A stretch of 64,000 bases of DNA from Mycolicibacter virginiensis (GTDB taxonomy: Bacteria > Actinomycetota > Actinomycetes > Mycobacteriales > Mycobacteriaceae), in contig NZ_CP092430.2 in the NCBI RefSeq assembly GCF_022374935.2, positions 4,898,001 through 4,962,000 on the forward strand, given 5' to 3'. Shown piece by piece: positions 8,041 to 16,679 of the stretch; the stretch's first letter is position 1; each line of letters begins with the position of its first letter. A model generated the notes under the pieces. It was not told where the DNA came from. It searched no databases and saw only the letters and a list, made by a program, of their open reading frames with translations. Position numbers and translations under genes: made by a program.

Positions 8041-9417
8041 TCAGTGCGCCATATTCGTAAAACGCGACAAGTGCAGCTGGTGCGCCACCGTCACCGTCTT
8101 CGTCGGCCCATTCCGGTGCTTGGCCAAGATCAGGTCCGCCTCGCCACCGCGCGGGTCGTCGCGCTCGAACGCGTCCGGGCGGTGTAAAAGTATAACCATG
8201 TCCGCATCTTGCTCCAAAGATCCACTTTCACGGAGATCTGCGAGCATCGGCTTCTTGTCGGTGCGCTGCTCGGGACCACGGTTGAGCTGGCTCAACGCGA
8301 TCACCGGCACTTCGAGCTCCTTGGCCAGTAGCTTGAGGTTTCGGGAGAACTCCGACACCTCCTGCTGGCGCGACTCGACCTTCTTGCCGGAGGTCATCAG
8401 CTGCATGTAGTCGACTGCCACCAGTCGCAGGTCAGCCTTCTGCTTGAGCCGACGGGCTTTGGCGCGGATCTCCATCATGGTCAGGTTCGGTGAGTCATCG
8501 ATGTAGAGCGGCGCCTCGCTGATCTCACTCATCCGCCGTGCCAGCCGGGTCCAGTCGTCGTCTGTCATCCGTCCCGAGCGCATGTCGCCGAGCTTGATCT
8601 TGGCTTCAGCGGAGAGCAATCGCATGACGATCTCGGACTTGCTCATTTCCAGCGAAAAGATGACGCTGGCCATCCGGTTCTTGATCGAGCACGACCGCAT
8701 AAAGTCAAGTGCCAGTGTGGATTTCCCCATACCGGGCCGCGCCGCGATGATGATCATCTGCCCCGGGTGCAGGCCGTTGGTCACCTCGTCGAGGTCGGTG
8801 AAGCCCGTCGGCACCCCGCGCGCGATACCGCCGTGCGAGGCGATCGCGTCGATCTCGTCCATGGTGGGCTGCAGCAGGTCTTCGAGCGGGACGAAGTCCT
8901 CGGAGCTCCGCCGCTCGGCGACCTCATAGATCTCGGCCTGGGCCCTGTCGACGATCTCGGCGACGTCGGCGCCCTCGGCACCGGCATAGCCATACTGGAC
9001 CACCCGGGTGCCGGCCTCCACCAGCCGGCGCAGCAGCGCCTTCTCCGCGACGATCGTGGCGTAGTAGCCGGCGTTGGCCGCGGTAGGCACCGTGGAGATC
9101 AGCGTGTGCAGGTATGGGGCGCCGCCCACCCGGCGCAACAGGCCGCGGCGGTCGAGCTCGGCGGCCACGGTCACCGCGTCGGCCGGCTCTCCACGCCCAT
9201 AAAGGTCCAGGATCGCGTCGTAGATGTTCTGGTGCACCGGGCGGTAGAAGTCACTGGGCCGCAGCCGCTCCAGCACGTCGGCGATGGCGTCCTTGCTCAG
9301 CAGCATGCCCCCGAGCACCGACTGCTCTGCGGCGAGATCCTGGGGCGGTTGGCGGCCGACGTCTTCGCGTGGTGGCTCTTCAAGCCCAGAGCGCCCACGG
9401 TCGTCGACTACTGCCAT
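8041..9417 (-). CDS. dnaB: Replicative DNA helicase DnaB
   Basis: 458 aa from ATG 9417, which is preceded by a strong GGAGGAGG-type ribosome site. The frame is open upstream to 9648, but that extension has no DnaB character. The N-terminal DnaB domain begins at DLAAEQSVLGGMLL. The RecA-like C-terminal domain has Walker A ARPGMGKSTLAL, Walker B LVAVDYMQL, and the motif DLRESGSLEQDADMV near the end. It is the hexameric 5'-3' helicase of the replisome. In M. tuberculosis dnaB (Rv0058) carries an intein. Here both the Walker A loop and the downstream catalytic core are uninterrupted, and the length is that of a mature helicase. Confidence 0.97.
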   Translation of the reverse strand: MAVVDDRGRSGLEEPPREDVGRQPPQDLAAEQSVLGGMLLSKDAIADVLERLRPSDFYRPVHQNIYDAILDLYGRGEPADAVTVAAELDRRGLLRRVGGAPYLHTLISTVPTAANAGYYATIVAEKALLRRLVEAGTRVVQYGYAGAEGADVAEIVDRAQAEIYEVAERRSSEDFVPLEDLLQPTMDEIDAIASHGGIARGVPTGFTDLDEVTNGLHPGQMIIIAARPGMGKSTLALDFMRSCSIKNRMASVIFSLEMSKSEIVMRLLSAEAKIKLGDMRSGRMTDDDWTRLARRMSEISEAPLYIDDSPNLTMMEIRAKARRLKQKADLRLVAVDYMQLMTSGKKVESRQQEVSEFSRNLKLLAKELEVPVIALSQLNRGPEQRTDKKPMLADLRESGSLEQDADMVILLHRPDAFERDDPRGGEADLILAKHRNGPTKTVTVAHQLHLSRFTNMAH

Positions 9418-9853
9418 GCGCCCCTCCTCCTCCACTGGCACGATCGAACGTTTATTCGACGCTGCCGCCCCAACATATCCCTGGCCACCGACGCCCCCGT
9501 TGTGCCGTGCCGCGTTGACGGTAGGCGTTGCTGGCGGCCGGACAAAACGAGCTTGTGAACAAAGGTGTGGATTAAGTGTGCACACCGGTCCCCCATTTGT
9601 TTGGGACGGTGGGGAAGACTTGTGGATTGCGCTTCCCAGCAACGTCATCCCCGCAGGTGAGGGCGGTAGCTAGGGGTGTTTTGATTGTGGAAGACAATCC
9701 CTTCGGCGTGTCGCCATAGGTTGCCGTCTTGGGCGTGTTGCTTTGCAGACAGGTAGACGCGATTCCACATCAAGGTAAACACCCACACCCCGACAGACGG
9801 GTCCAAAAGTTAGCCAGCACTAACCCGGGCTGGCTGCTATCCGAACACAGCAA
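9418..9853. other. Intergenic region upstream of dnaB with DnaA-box-like sequences
   Basis: 436 bp without a convincing gene. It must hold the dnaB promoter and leader. Four sequences resemble mycobacterial DnaA boxes (consensus TTGTCCACA or TTGTGCACA): TTGTGAACA at 9553-9561, GTGTGGATT at 9565-9573, GTGTGCACA at 9576-9584 and TTGTGGATT at 9620-9628. The match is loose and no AT-rich unwinding element is obvious. Nothing else stands out. Confidence 0.4.
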
Positions 9854-9889
9854 AGCCCCGGCAGCGCCAATGAGGGCGCTGCCGGGGCT
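9854..9889 (-). terminator. Hairpin terminator after rplI
   Basis: A perfect 15-bp inverted repeat (AGCCCCGGCAGCGCC, loop AATGAG, and its complement) lies 14 bases beyond the rplI stop on the minus strand. It is followed by a short T run (TTT). It should end the rpsF-ssb-rpsR-rplI transcript and insulate dnaB. Confidence 0.8.
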
Positions 9890-9903
9890 GCTGAGATACG
9901 TGC

Positions 9904-10362
9904 TTAGTTTGCCGCAGCGACGTCGAGCGTGACGTCGACGTTCACCTCGGGGTGCAGGTGTACCGACACCGGGTGGCTGCCGACGGCCTTGATGTGGGCC
10001 TTGGGCAGCCGGACGATCCGCCGGTCCAGGTTCGGCCCGCCGGCCTTCTTGATGGCGGCGACCACGTCAGCGGCGGTCACCGAGCCGAACAGCTTGCCCG
10101 AGTCGCCCGAGGTCTTCACCGGCAACGTGACCGTGCCCAGCGCCTGCAGAGCTTCCTTGAGCTCCTTGGCGTGGTCCAGGTCGCGCACCTGCTTGGTCTC
10201 GCGGGCACGACGGATGTCGTCGGCCTGCTTCTGCGCGCCGCGCGTGGCGACGATGGCCAGCCCCCGCGGGAGCAGGAAGTTGCGGCCGTATCCGTCCTTG
10301 ACCTCGACGGTGTCTCCGGCCGCTCCGAGGTGGTCCACCTCAGCGGTCAAAATGAGCTTCAT
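9904..10362 (-). CDS. rplI: 50S ribosomal protein bL9
   Basis: 152 aa, the normal length for mycobacterial L9. The N-terminus [30 protein letters not shown] is the conserved rRNA-binding domain including the NFLLPRGLA motif. A long charged connecting helix follows, then the C-terminal domain beginning near [20 protein letters not shown]. It is the last gene of the rpsF-ssb-rpsR-rplI operon, 32 bp after rpsR, and is followed by the hairpin terminator at 9854-9889. Binds domain V of 23S rRNA. Confidence 0.98.
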   Translation of the reverse strand: MKLILTAEVDHLGAAGDTVEVKDGYGRNFLLPRGLAIVATRGAQKQADDIRRARETKQVRDLDHAKELKEALQALGTVTLPVKTSGDSGKLFGSVTAADVVAAIKKAGGPNLDRRIVRLPKAHIKAVGSHPVSVHLHPEVNVDVTLDVAAAN

Positions 10363-10394
10363 CGTTTCGAACTTTCTCTGACTTGAGGGGTCGG

Positions 10395-10649
10395 CTAGCG
10401 CGCCGACGAGGTGAAGGGCAGCAACGCGACCTCGCGAGCGTTCTTCACCGCGAGCGCGACGTCGCGCTGGTGCTGAACGCAGTTACCGGTCACACGACGG
10501 GCGCGGATCTTGCCCCGCTCACTGATGTAGGTGCGCAGCAGCGAGGTGTCCTTGTAGTCGATCACCTGCTTCTTGTTCGAGCAGAATGCGCACTTGCGAG
10601 TCTTGATCGGCTTCTCAGGAGCCGGACGCCGCTTGTTGGATTTGGCCAT
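10395..10649 (-). CDS. rpsR: 30S ribosomal protein bS18, cysteine-containing form
   Basis: 84 aa. Contains KCAFC and a later NCVQHQRD, so it keeps the CxxC...C/H zinc-ribbon residues. This is the zinc-containing (C+) form, equivalent to M. tuberculosis rpsR1. Mycobacteria usually also carry a cysteine-free paralogue expressed in zinc starvation, which is not in this window. The C-terminal [16 protein letters not shown] and [10 protein letters not shown] are standard S18 signatures. Binds S6 on the platform of the 30S subunit; the gene for S6 heads the same operon. Confidence 0.98.
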   Translation of the reverse strand: MAKSNKRRPAPEKPIKTRKCAFCSNKKQVIDYKDTSLLRTYISERGKIRARRVTGNCVQHQRDVALAVKNAREVALLPFTSSAR

Positions 10650-10682
10650 CTACCTATCTCTTTCGTGCTGTGGTTCGTTTGT

Positions 10683-11192
10683 CTAGAAGGGCGGCTCGTC
10701 GTCGGCGCCACCGAAGGAGCCGGACGCCGGAGCACTGCCCCACGGGTCCTCCGCGGGCGGGCCGGACGGAGCGGAGGGGGCTGACATACCGCCGCCCCCG
10801 CCGAAGCCGCCTCCGCCGCCGCCGCGGCTGACCTTGTTGATCTTGGCGGTGGCATACCGCAACGAGGGGCCGACCTCATCGACCTCCACCTCGTAGACGG
10901 TGCGCTTCTCGCCCTCGCGGGTCTCGAAGGACCGCTGCCGCAGCCGCCCGGTGACGATCACCCGCGATCCGCGGGTGAGGCTCTCGGCCACATTCTCGGC
11001 GGCCTCGCGCCAGATGTTGCACCGAAGGAACAGCGCGTCGCCGTCCTTCCACTCATTGCTCTGCCGGTCAAAGACCCGCGGAGTGGACGCCACCGTGAAG
11101 TTGGCGACCGCCGCCCCCGAGGGGGTAAACCGCAGATCGGGGTCCGCAGTCAGGTTTCCAACGACGGTGATCGTGGTGTCACCTACAGCCAC
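10683..11192 (-). CDS. ssb: Single-stranded DNA-binding protein
   Basis: 169 aa. The N-terminal OB fold (residues about 1-115) includes [20 protein letters not shown] and [21 protein letters not shown] Gly-rich flexible linker follows ([16 protein letters not shown]), then the acidic protein-interaction tip GGADDEPPF. Typical of mycobacterial SSB in length and organisation. It binds ssDNA as a tetramer during replication and repair and recruits partners through the tail. Encoded between rpsF (77 bp upstream) and rpsR (33 bp downstream), the usual operon. Confidence 0.98.
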   Translation of the reverse strand: MAVGDTTITVVGNLTADPDLRFTPSGAAVANFTVASTPRVFDRQSNEWKDGDALFLRCNIWREAAENVAESLTRGSRVIVTGRLRQRSFETREGEKRTVYEVEVDEVGPSLRYATAKINKVSRGGGGGGFGGGGGMSAPSAPSGPPAEDPWGSAPASGSFGGADDEPPF

Positions 11193-11269
11193 GGGGCCCT
11201 CCTAGGATCGGTGGCAGCGCTTGGTGCTGCATTCGCAGCATGAGCCTACGCAACGGCTGCGACAGTCGG

Positions 11270-11560
11270 CTACGACTTGTCGGTGCGCATCACCTTGGTG
11301 CGAAGCACCGACTCGTTCAGGCTGAGCTGACGGTCGAGCTCGGACACGGTGGCCGGTTCAGCCTTGACGTCGATGACCGCGTAGATGCCCTCGGCATGCT
11401 TGGCGATCTCGTAAGCCAGGCGGCGCTTGCCCCAGATGTCGACCTTGTCGACCGAACCGCCGTCTTTACGGATGACGTTCAGGAACGTCTCCAGGGACGG
11501 GGCAACGGTGCGCTCGTCGAGAGTGGGGTCAAGGATGACCATGATTTCGTATGGACGCAT
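11270..11560 (-). CDS. rpsF: 30S ribosomal protein bS6
   Basis: 96 aa, normal mycobacterial length. Begins [19 protein letters not shown] and contains [22 protein letters not shown], the core S6 ferredoxin-like fold. ATG 11560 is preceded by an AGGAGGTGA ribosome site (11571-11580 on the minus strand). First gene of the rpsF-ssb-rpsR-rplI operon; the promoter must lie in 11561-11713, shared with the divergent sensor-domain gene. S6 pairs with S18 on the 30S platform. Confidence 0.98.
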   Translation of the reverse strand: MRPYEIMVILDPTLDERTVAPSLETFLNVIRKDGGSVDKVDIWGKRRLAYEIAKHAEGIYAVIDVKAEPATVSELDRQLSLNESVLRTKVMRTDKS

Positions 11561-11713
11561 GGGAACCTCATCACCTCCTATGGTCGTAGTGCGGCCGTGG
11601 AGGTATCCACGGCAGGAGGGTCGCCTGCGTCGGCAACCGGGCTAGGCTACCGGAGGCGGACGGCCGGAGCGAAATCGGCGGGTTGCTCATCGAGTCCGAT
11701 TAGGCTCACCGCC

Positions 11714-12394
11714 ATGGTGAGTCACGGCAGGTGGTTCGTGATGTCGGCAATCGTCCTGGTCGCACTGGGCGGGCTGTCGAGACCGGCGCCGGCGGTCGCC
11801 GACGACAACTGGGTGCAGCCGGGCCAAGTCGCGAAGTTGATCCCCTCCGACGAAGAGGTCAGCACCTTCGCCGGGATGCCTATGGCCAGCACGGGTCCGG
11901 TGGGCATGGTGCCGTCGCAGCCGGAACGTCTCCGACAGCGCGATGACTGCCGGGCGTTCTACGAGGTGGGCACTACCGAGGTGGTCGGGAGCAACTACGC
12001 GTCTCACCGAGCGCAGAGGTGGGAGAACCGCGCACATGAAGCAGCCGCGATCGTGGCTGTGACGACCTTTCCTTCGGTGGCTGAAGCGAACGCGGCGTTC
12101 ACCAACACCTACAACCGGCCTGCGGTCGACCGCTGCCTCAATGCTCGGTTGGCTGGGACCGACGTCGATGCGGGCGTCACCATGGACCTGGTGCACGTCG
12201 AATTAAGCCCGGACGCGACCGTGGCCTCCTGGCTGCTCTCGGCCCGCTACAACGGCGCGAATATGGGGTTCACCTCGGCGTTCCTCGTCGCCGTGGGGGC
12301 CAACTTCATGGTCGAGGTGCTGTCCAGCCAGTGGGGCAACGCCGCCGTGACGATGGACCGGCTCAGCCAGCACGTCTTGGACCGGGTGCACTGA
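11714..12394 (+). CDS. Exported PknH-type sensor-domain protein (family member 1)
   Basis: 226 aa from ATG 11714. Residues 1-30 form a signal peptide ending near PAVADD. The mature part has the pattern of the extracellular PknH-like sensor domain (PF14032): two Cys (in DDCRAFYEVG and VDRCLNARL), a WENRAHEAAAIVAVTTFPSVAEANAAF strand-helix block and a hydrophobic C-terminal strand. No kinase domain is attached. The ligand is unknown; the PknH prototype is thought to bind an external signal in a disulphide-stabilised cleft. Divergent from rpsF and converging, with a 6-bp gap, on the lipoprotein gene at 12401. Confidence 0.8.
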   Translation: MVSHGRWFVMSAIVLVALGGLSRPAPAVADDNWVQPGQVAKLIPSDEEVSTFAGMPMASTGPVGMVPSQPERLRQRDDCRAFYEVGTTEVVGSNYASHRAQRWENRAHEAAAIVAVTTFPSVAEANAAFTNTYNRPAVDRCLNARLAGTDVDAGVTMDLVHVELSPDATVASWLLSARYNGANMGFTSAFLVAVGANFMVEVLSSQWGNAAVTMDRLSQHVLDRVH

Positions 12395-12400
12395 CCCCGG

Positions 12401-13198
12401 TCAGGTTGCCGGAATCCAGACCATCAGCCGCTCGGCGAGCTTCGCCGCCGCCTCAGCCCCGCCGGCGCCGCGCCGGCACACCGAGGTGTACAGCAGAACG
12501 TTGCTCTTGACGTCGGCCTCGTAGGCGCAGCTCCAGTCGAGCGGCTTGCCGTCGGCCAGTTGCACCCGGCTCCACTGTGCTCGGGTCCCGTCGACGGTGG
12601 GGACGTGGAACTGCCAGGTGACTTTCGCATCGGTGTCACGCGGATTGTGCACCGCGACCCCCTCGCACTTGCGCAGCTCGGCGGGGAACGCCGCGCTGAA
12701 CGCCGCGCGTGCCTTGTCGGTGTCGGGGTAAGAAGCCACGCCCTGGCCGACGACGACGTCGGCGTTCTCTTCCCGATCCTTCTGCTGGGCGCCCTTGTAG
12801 GCCGTCCACTCGAAGCCGAAAGCGGGCATGGCCGGGCCGAGCAACACCGTGCACTCGGCGTGCTCGTCCAGCGCCACCGGCGGCGCCGGCTGGTCGAAGC
12901 GCTTCTCAAAACCCAAGGGCGAGCCGACGATGGGACCGGACACGTCCGCGGGCACCGGCAGTGTGCGCAACCGATCCGGCAGGACCAGCGGCGGCGGAAC
13001 CGTTGACATCGAGGACCGGCGAGCGGGTTCCCCGGCGGGAGCCACCGCCTCTGAGGTCTCGGCCTTGGTGGTGTCACCGGGCGATGGCAGCCTGACGGCC
13101 TGGGCGGATCCGCCATCCTGGTCGTCGCTGCGCGAACACCCCAGCATCGCCATCGCCACGAGGCCCGCGACGCCCACTGCGGCCAATACCCGTTTCAT
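12401..13198 (-). CDS. PknH-type sensor-domain lipoprotein (family member 2)
   Basis: 265 aa from ATG 13198, chosen for its AGGAGCGACG ribosome site; the frame is open to 13228. The lipobox is MLGC, so the protein should be membrane-anchored outside the cell. A low-complexity linker of about 70 residues precedes the sensor domain. That domain contains ECTVLLGPAMPAFGFEWTAY, KCEGVAVHNP, TWQFHVPTVDG and LDWSCAYEADVKSNVLLYTSVC. Four Cys are placed as in the paralogue at 49241-50056, and both share ADGKPxDWxCAxEA. Function unknown. It is 33 bp downstream of the next lipoprotein gene and probably cotranscribed with it. Confidence 0.8.
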   Translation of the reverse strand: MKRVLAAVGVAGLVAMAMLGCSRSDDQDGGSAQAVRLPSPGDTTKAETSEAVAPAGEPARRSSMSTVPPPLVLPDRLRTLPVPADVSGPIVGSPLGFEKRFDQPAPPVALDEHAECTVLLGPAMPAFGFEWTAYKGAQQKDREENADVVVGQGVASYPDTDKARAAFSAAFPAELRKCEGVAVHNPRDTDAKVTWQFHVPTVDGTRAQWSRVQLADGKPLDWSCAYEADVKSNVLLYTSVCRRGAGGAEAAAKLAERLMVWIPAT

Positions 13199-13231
13199 CA
13201 CGTCGCTCCTCGCCGGTCCGTCGTCCATGCG

Positions 13232-13957
13232 TCAGCCCCCGATCCGGTTCGACGTTATATCCGCTATCTGCTGCGTGGTTGTCGAGGGGTTTCCGGTCTG
13301 GCATGCCCCGTCACGGTGTATCACATTGCGCTGCAGGCGAATCTGTGTTGCGCAGCGCCATCCGGTGCTCTGCTGGTCACGTTGTTCCGACAAGACGACG
13401 GACAGCTTCGAGTCGGTGACTGTGAGGGAATCGACGTGCCAGGCCGCATGCTCATCGTTCTCGGCGGGAATCATCGCCGTCCGGCAGCGCGCCTGCAGAT
13501 CGGCATTGATCGTCCGGCGGAATACCCGCGACGCGGTTCGTCCGTTCTCGTAGGCGGCCACGCCCTGCCAGGTAAAGAAGTTCATGTCGTCACTGTCCTG
13601 CTGCGAGACCTGGCGATACGCGGTGTAGTCCGTGGTCCAGAAATCTTTGCCGGAAAGCGTCAGAGCCTTGCACTCGTTGCGATCGCGCAACGTGACCTCG
13701 GCGCTGGGTACCTGCCAACTGCCCTTTCCGTGCATCGGCAGCCCGACGACGGCACTGACATCGTCGTCGGAGAGCAGCAGCGCGCCGACCCGTCCGGGCG
13801 GCAACCCATCCGTGGACGCCAGACCGGGCGTCTTGGGAGCCGAAGACACGTTGGCCATCATCGCGTCGACGGGCATTTCACCCGTGGTCGCACTGCAGCC
13901 AACGGTCGCCAGCAGGGCCAGCGAGCAGCACGCCGCGGCTTGAACTGAACGGTTCAT
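13232..13957 (-). CDS. PknH-type sensor-domain lipoprotein (family member 3)
   Basis: 241 aa from ATG 13957. The lipobox is TVGC (residues about 18-21), which predicts a lipid-anchored exported protein. The domain shows the family features: LLLSDDDVSAVVGLPM, ECKALTLSGKDFWTTDYTAYRQ, a WQGVAAYENGRTASRVFRRTINADLQARC helix and GWRCATQIRLQRNVIHRDGAC. Paired Cys suggest disulphides. Function unknown. First gene of a two-gene unit with 12401-13198, and divergent from the FAAL gene at 14176 across a 218-bp gap that should hold both promoters. Confidence 0.78.
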   Translation of the reverse strand: MNRSVQAAACCSLALLATVGCSATTGEMPVDAMMANVSSAPKTPGLASTDGLPPGRVGALLLSDDDVSAVVGLPMHGKGSWQVPSAEVTLRDRNECKALTLSGKDFWTTDYTAYRQVSQQDSDDMNFFTWQGVAAYENGRTASRVFRRTINADLQARCRTAMIPAENDEHAAWHVDSLTVTDSKLSVVLSEQRDQQSTGWRCATQIRLQRNVIHRDGACQTGNPSTTTQQIADITSNRIGG

Positions 13958-14175
13958 CGGATGTCCCGCATCTCTCGGTGGCAGCTCGAGCCAAGATCGT
14001 CACGATCGTAGCCGCTGGCCGGGTCGCTGTCCGGCGGTAACGGGCATGCCGTCCGGCTGCTGCCGGGGCGAGGGCCAGCGGGGGGTGGAGGTCGCGGCGG
14101 CGAAATTGAGGTACAAGGTCCTCACCGCACAACGTTGCGCGGCACATCTCGCGCTGTGACGGTAGCCTCACCGGA

Positions 14176-15915
14176 ATGTCTGATGTTTCCTTGTTAACTT
14201 TGTTGCGCGAACGCGCCTCCCTCGCGCCCGACGAGCCGGCGTTCACCTACACCGATTACGACCAGAACTGGGACGGTGTCGCCGAGACGCTGTCGTGGTC
14301 ACAGATGTATCGGCGCGCCCTCAATGTCGCCAAGGAACTCCAGCAGCACGGGTCTGCCGGGGACCGCGCGGTAATCCTGGCCCCGCAGGGCCTCGGTTAC
14401 ATCGCAGGCTTCCTGGGCGCCATCCAAGCGGGATTCATCGCCGTGCCGCTGCCGGTGCCGCATCCCGGCGCGCACGACGAGCGGGTCAGCGCCGTTCTCA
14501 CCGACACCGCTCCCACCGTCGTCTTGACCACGACCGGGGCGGCGGATCTTGTCGCTGAGTACGTCCGGGAATCCGGGGCCGACGCCACGGCAACCGTCGT
14601 CGAAGTCGACGCCTTGGATTTGGACGCCAGCGTCGCCATGGGTGAGCAACCTGTCGACTCCGGTGGGGTGGCTTATCTGCAGTACACCTCGGGCTCGACT
14701 CGGCTTCCGGCTGGCGTGATGGTTTCGCACCGCAACCTTCAGGTGAACTTCCGGCAGTTCATGGCGGGCTACTTCCCGGAGTTCAACGGGGTGGCACCGC
14801 CGGACACCACGATCGTGTCGTGGCTGCCCTTCTACCATGATCTGGGCTTGATCCTGGGCATCATCGCACCCATCCTGGGTGGCTACCGTTGCGAGCTGAC
14901 GAGTCCGGTGGCGTTTTTGCAGCGTCCGGCGCGCTGGGTCCAAGCGATGGCCAGCCACACCCGAACGTTTACGGCGGCACCGAACTTCGCCTTCGAACTG
15001 GCGGTGCGAAAGACCACCGAAGAAGACATGGCCGGACTTGATCTGGGCGACGTGCTGGGCATCGTCAGCGGCAGTGAACGCGTCCATCCCGCGACTTTGG
15101 AGCGCTTTCTCAACCGGTTCGCCCCCTATAACTTCCGCGCTCGGGCCCTGCACCCTGCCTACGGGTTGGCCGAGGCGACTCTGTATGTCGCCACCCTGGA
15201 CGTGGAATGCCCGCCCCAGACCGTCTACTTCGAATCGGAGAAGTTGACACGCGGCAGCGCCCAGCGGTGCGAGGCTCCGGACGGCACGCCCCTGCTCACC
15301 TACGGTGTGCCGAAGTCGCCTGCGGTGCGGATCGTGGACCCCGAAACGTGCGCCGAGTGCTCCGTGGGAACCGTCGGCGAGATCTGGACAGCCGGCGCCA
15401 ACGTCGCTGCCGGCTATTGGAACAAGCCAGAACAGACCCAGGAAGTGTTCGAGGCGACCCTTGTCAGGGCGTCCGAGGGCACCCCGAGCGGCCCGTGGCT
15501 GCGGACCGGTGACCTCGGATTCATCTCCGAGGGTGAGTTGTTCATCGTGGGCCGCATGAAGGATCTGCTGATCATCCGCGGGCGCAACCACTACCCCGAG
15601 GACATCGAAGCCACCCTTCAAGAGATCAGCGGCGGTCGGGTCGCGGCCATCTCGGTTCCGGTCAACGAGGACGAGACGCTGGTCACCATCATCGAAGTTC
15701 GGGATCGTGGCGAATCCGCCGAGGACGCGGCGCAGCGCCTGGCCGTCCTGAAGAACGATGTGCAGGCAGCGATCTCTCAGGCCCACGGGGTGACCGTCGC
15801 TGATGTGGTGCTGGTTGGTCCGGGATCGATTCCCATCACCACCAGCGGCAAGGTGCGCCGGGCGGCCTGCGTCGAGCAGTACCAGAGCCAGCAGTTCACC
15901 CGTATGGACCGCTGA
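14176..15915 (+). CDS. fadD: Long-chain fatty acyl-AMP ligase (FAAL), FadD21/FadD23-like
   Basis: 579 aa. The adenylation P-loop [11 protein letters not shown] lies at residues 170-180, followed by [12 protein letters not shown]-type motifs [11 protein letters not shown] and AYGLAEATL follow. The extra segment [15 protein letters not shown] marks a fatty acyl-AMP ligase rather than a CoA ligase. The C-terminal subdomain has [20 protein letters not shown] and the catalytic Lys in TTSGKVRR. FAALs hand an acyl-AMP starter to a partner PKS. This gene starts a three-gene run, 34 bp upstream of the sap-like gene and facing mmpL-papA-pks, so the partner is almost certainly the PKS at 22374-28706. 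Confidence 0.93.
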   Translation: MSDVSLLTLLRERASLAPDEPAFTYTDYDQNWDGVAETLSWSQMYRRALNVAKELQQHGSAGDRAVILAPQGLGYIAGFLGAIQAGFIAVPLPVPHPGAHDERVSAVLTDTAPTVVLTTTGAADLVAEYVRESGADATATVVEVDALDLDASVAMGEQPVDSGGVAYLQYTSGSTRLPAGVMVSHRNLQVNFRQFMAGYFPEFNGVAPPDTTIVSWLPFYHDLGLILGIIAPILGGYRCELTSPVAFLQRPARWVQAMASHTRTFTAAPNFAFELAVRKTTEEDMAGLDLGDVLGIVSGSERVHPATLERFLNRFAPYNFRARALHPAYGLAEATLYVATLDVECPPQTVYFESEKLTRGSAQRCEAPDGTPLLTYGVPKSPAVRIVDPETCAECSVGTVGEIWTAGANVAAGYWNKPEQTQEVFEATLVRASEGTPSGPWLRTGDLGFISEGELFIVGRMKDLLIIRGRNHYPEDIEATLQEISGGRVAAISVPVNEDETLVTIIEVRDRGESAEDAAQRLAVLKNDVQAAISQAHGVTVADVVLVGPGSIPITTSGKVRRAACVEQYQSQQFTRMDR

Positions 15916-15949
15916 GCCGGGCCGCGTCCCCGCGCTACGAAGTCGCCGC

Positions 15950-16627
15950 ATGTGGATAGCCCTGCTCGTGATGGCTGCTGCCACCAGCGTTGAGCCGGTC
16001 CGCATCGGTTTGACGCTGCTGATGCTGAACCGGCCCAAGCCGGTACTGCAACTGATGGCGTTCCTGTGCGGCGGTTTCGTCATGGGGACAACGGGCGGCC
16101 TGGTGGTGTTGTTCGTTCTTCCGTCCACCTTGACCGAGTCTTCTGGACTGACATTGCCCAGGGTCCAGATCCTCATCGGCGCGCTGGCGCTGCTGACGGC
16201 CACCGTTCTCGCGGTCAGACTCGTCACGGCGCGGCCGGGCGCGATGCGCCCGGCCCGCGCCGATTCTGTCCCGGTCAGATTCTCTGCTCGGGCACAGCGA
16301 CTGCTCAAGGGCCGGTCGCTGTGGGTGGCGGGAACTGCCGGTTTGGGTATCGCGCTGCCGTCGGTGGACTACCTGGCCGCATTGGCGATCATCGTCGCAT
16401 CCGGCGCCGCCACCAGCACGAAGATCGCCGCGCTGCTGACATTCAATGCGTTGGCGTTTGCACTGGTCGAGATTCCGCTGCTGGCCTACCTGGTGGCTCC
16501 GGACGCCACCCGCGGGTTCATGGCCGCGTTGCACCAGTGGGGTCGGCAACGTCGTCCGGGCCAGGTCGCCGCGTTGCTGGCCGCCGTAGGCGGTGTCTTA
16601 TGCACTGCCGGTGTTCTAGGTCTATGA
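15950..16627 (+). CDS. Sap/GAP-like integral membrane protein (sulfolipid-addressing protein family)
   Basis: 225 aa from ATG 15950. About six hydrophobic helices: MWIALLVMAAATSVEPVRIG, an LMAFLCGGFVMGTTGGLVVL segment, VQILIGALALLTATVLAV, then three more in the C-terminal half. The pattern after the first helix, EPVRIGLTLLMLNRPKP, is characteristic of the GAP/Sap family (PF11139). Members are small membrane proteins that assist export of glycopeptidolipids (Gap) or sulfolipid-1 (Sap, Rv3821). It sits between the FAAL gene and the chp-like gene, the same sap-chp order as in the sulfolipid locus. A role in lipid translocation with the MmpL is inferred. Confidence 0.85.
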   Translation: MWIALLVMAAATSVEPVRIGLTLLMLNRPKPVLQLMAFLCGGFVMGTTGGLVVLFVLPSTLTESSGLTLPRVQILIGALALLTATVLAVRLVTARPGAMRPARADSVPVRFSARAQRLLKGRSLWVAGTAGLGIALPSVDYLAALAIIVASGAATSTKIAALLTFNALAFALVEIPLLAYLVAPDATRGFMAALHQWGRQRRPGQVAALLAAVGGVLCTAGVLGL

Positions 16628-16679
16628 GAAGGTGGACGTCGGGCCCGACAGCGGGCCTGCACGGCTGAAGGGGTTAGCG

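Noticed and set aside
8041..9417. Possible intein in dnaB
   Set aside because: Walker A and the downstream catalytic motifs are continuous and the length is that of a mature helicase.
14299..16308. 669-codon minus-strand frame across fadD and the sap-like gene
   Set aside because: Antisense shadow; the plus-strand FAAL has all its motifs.
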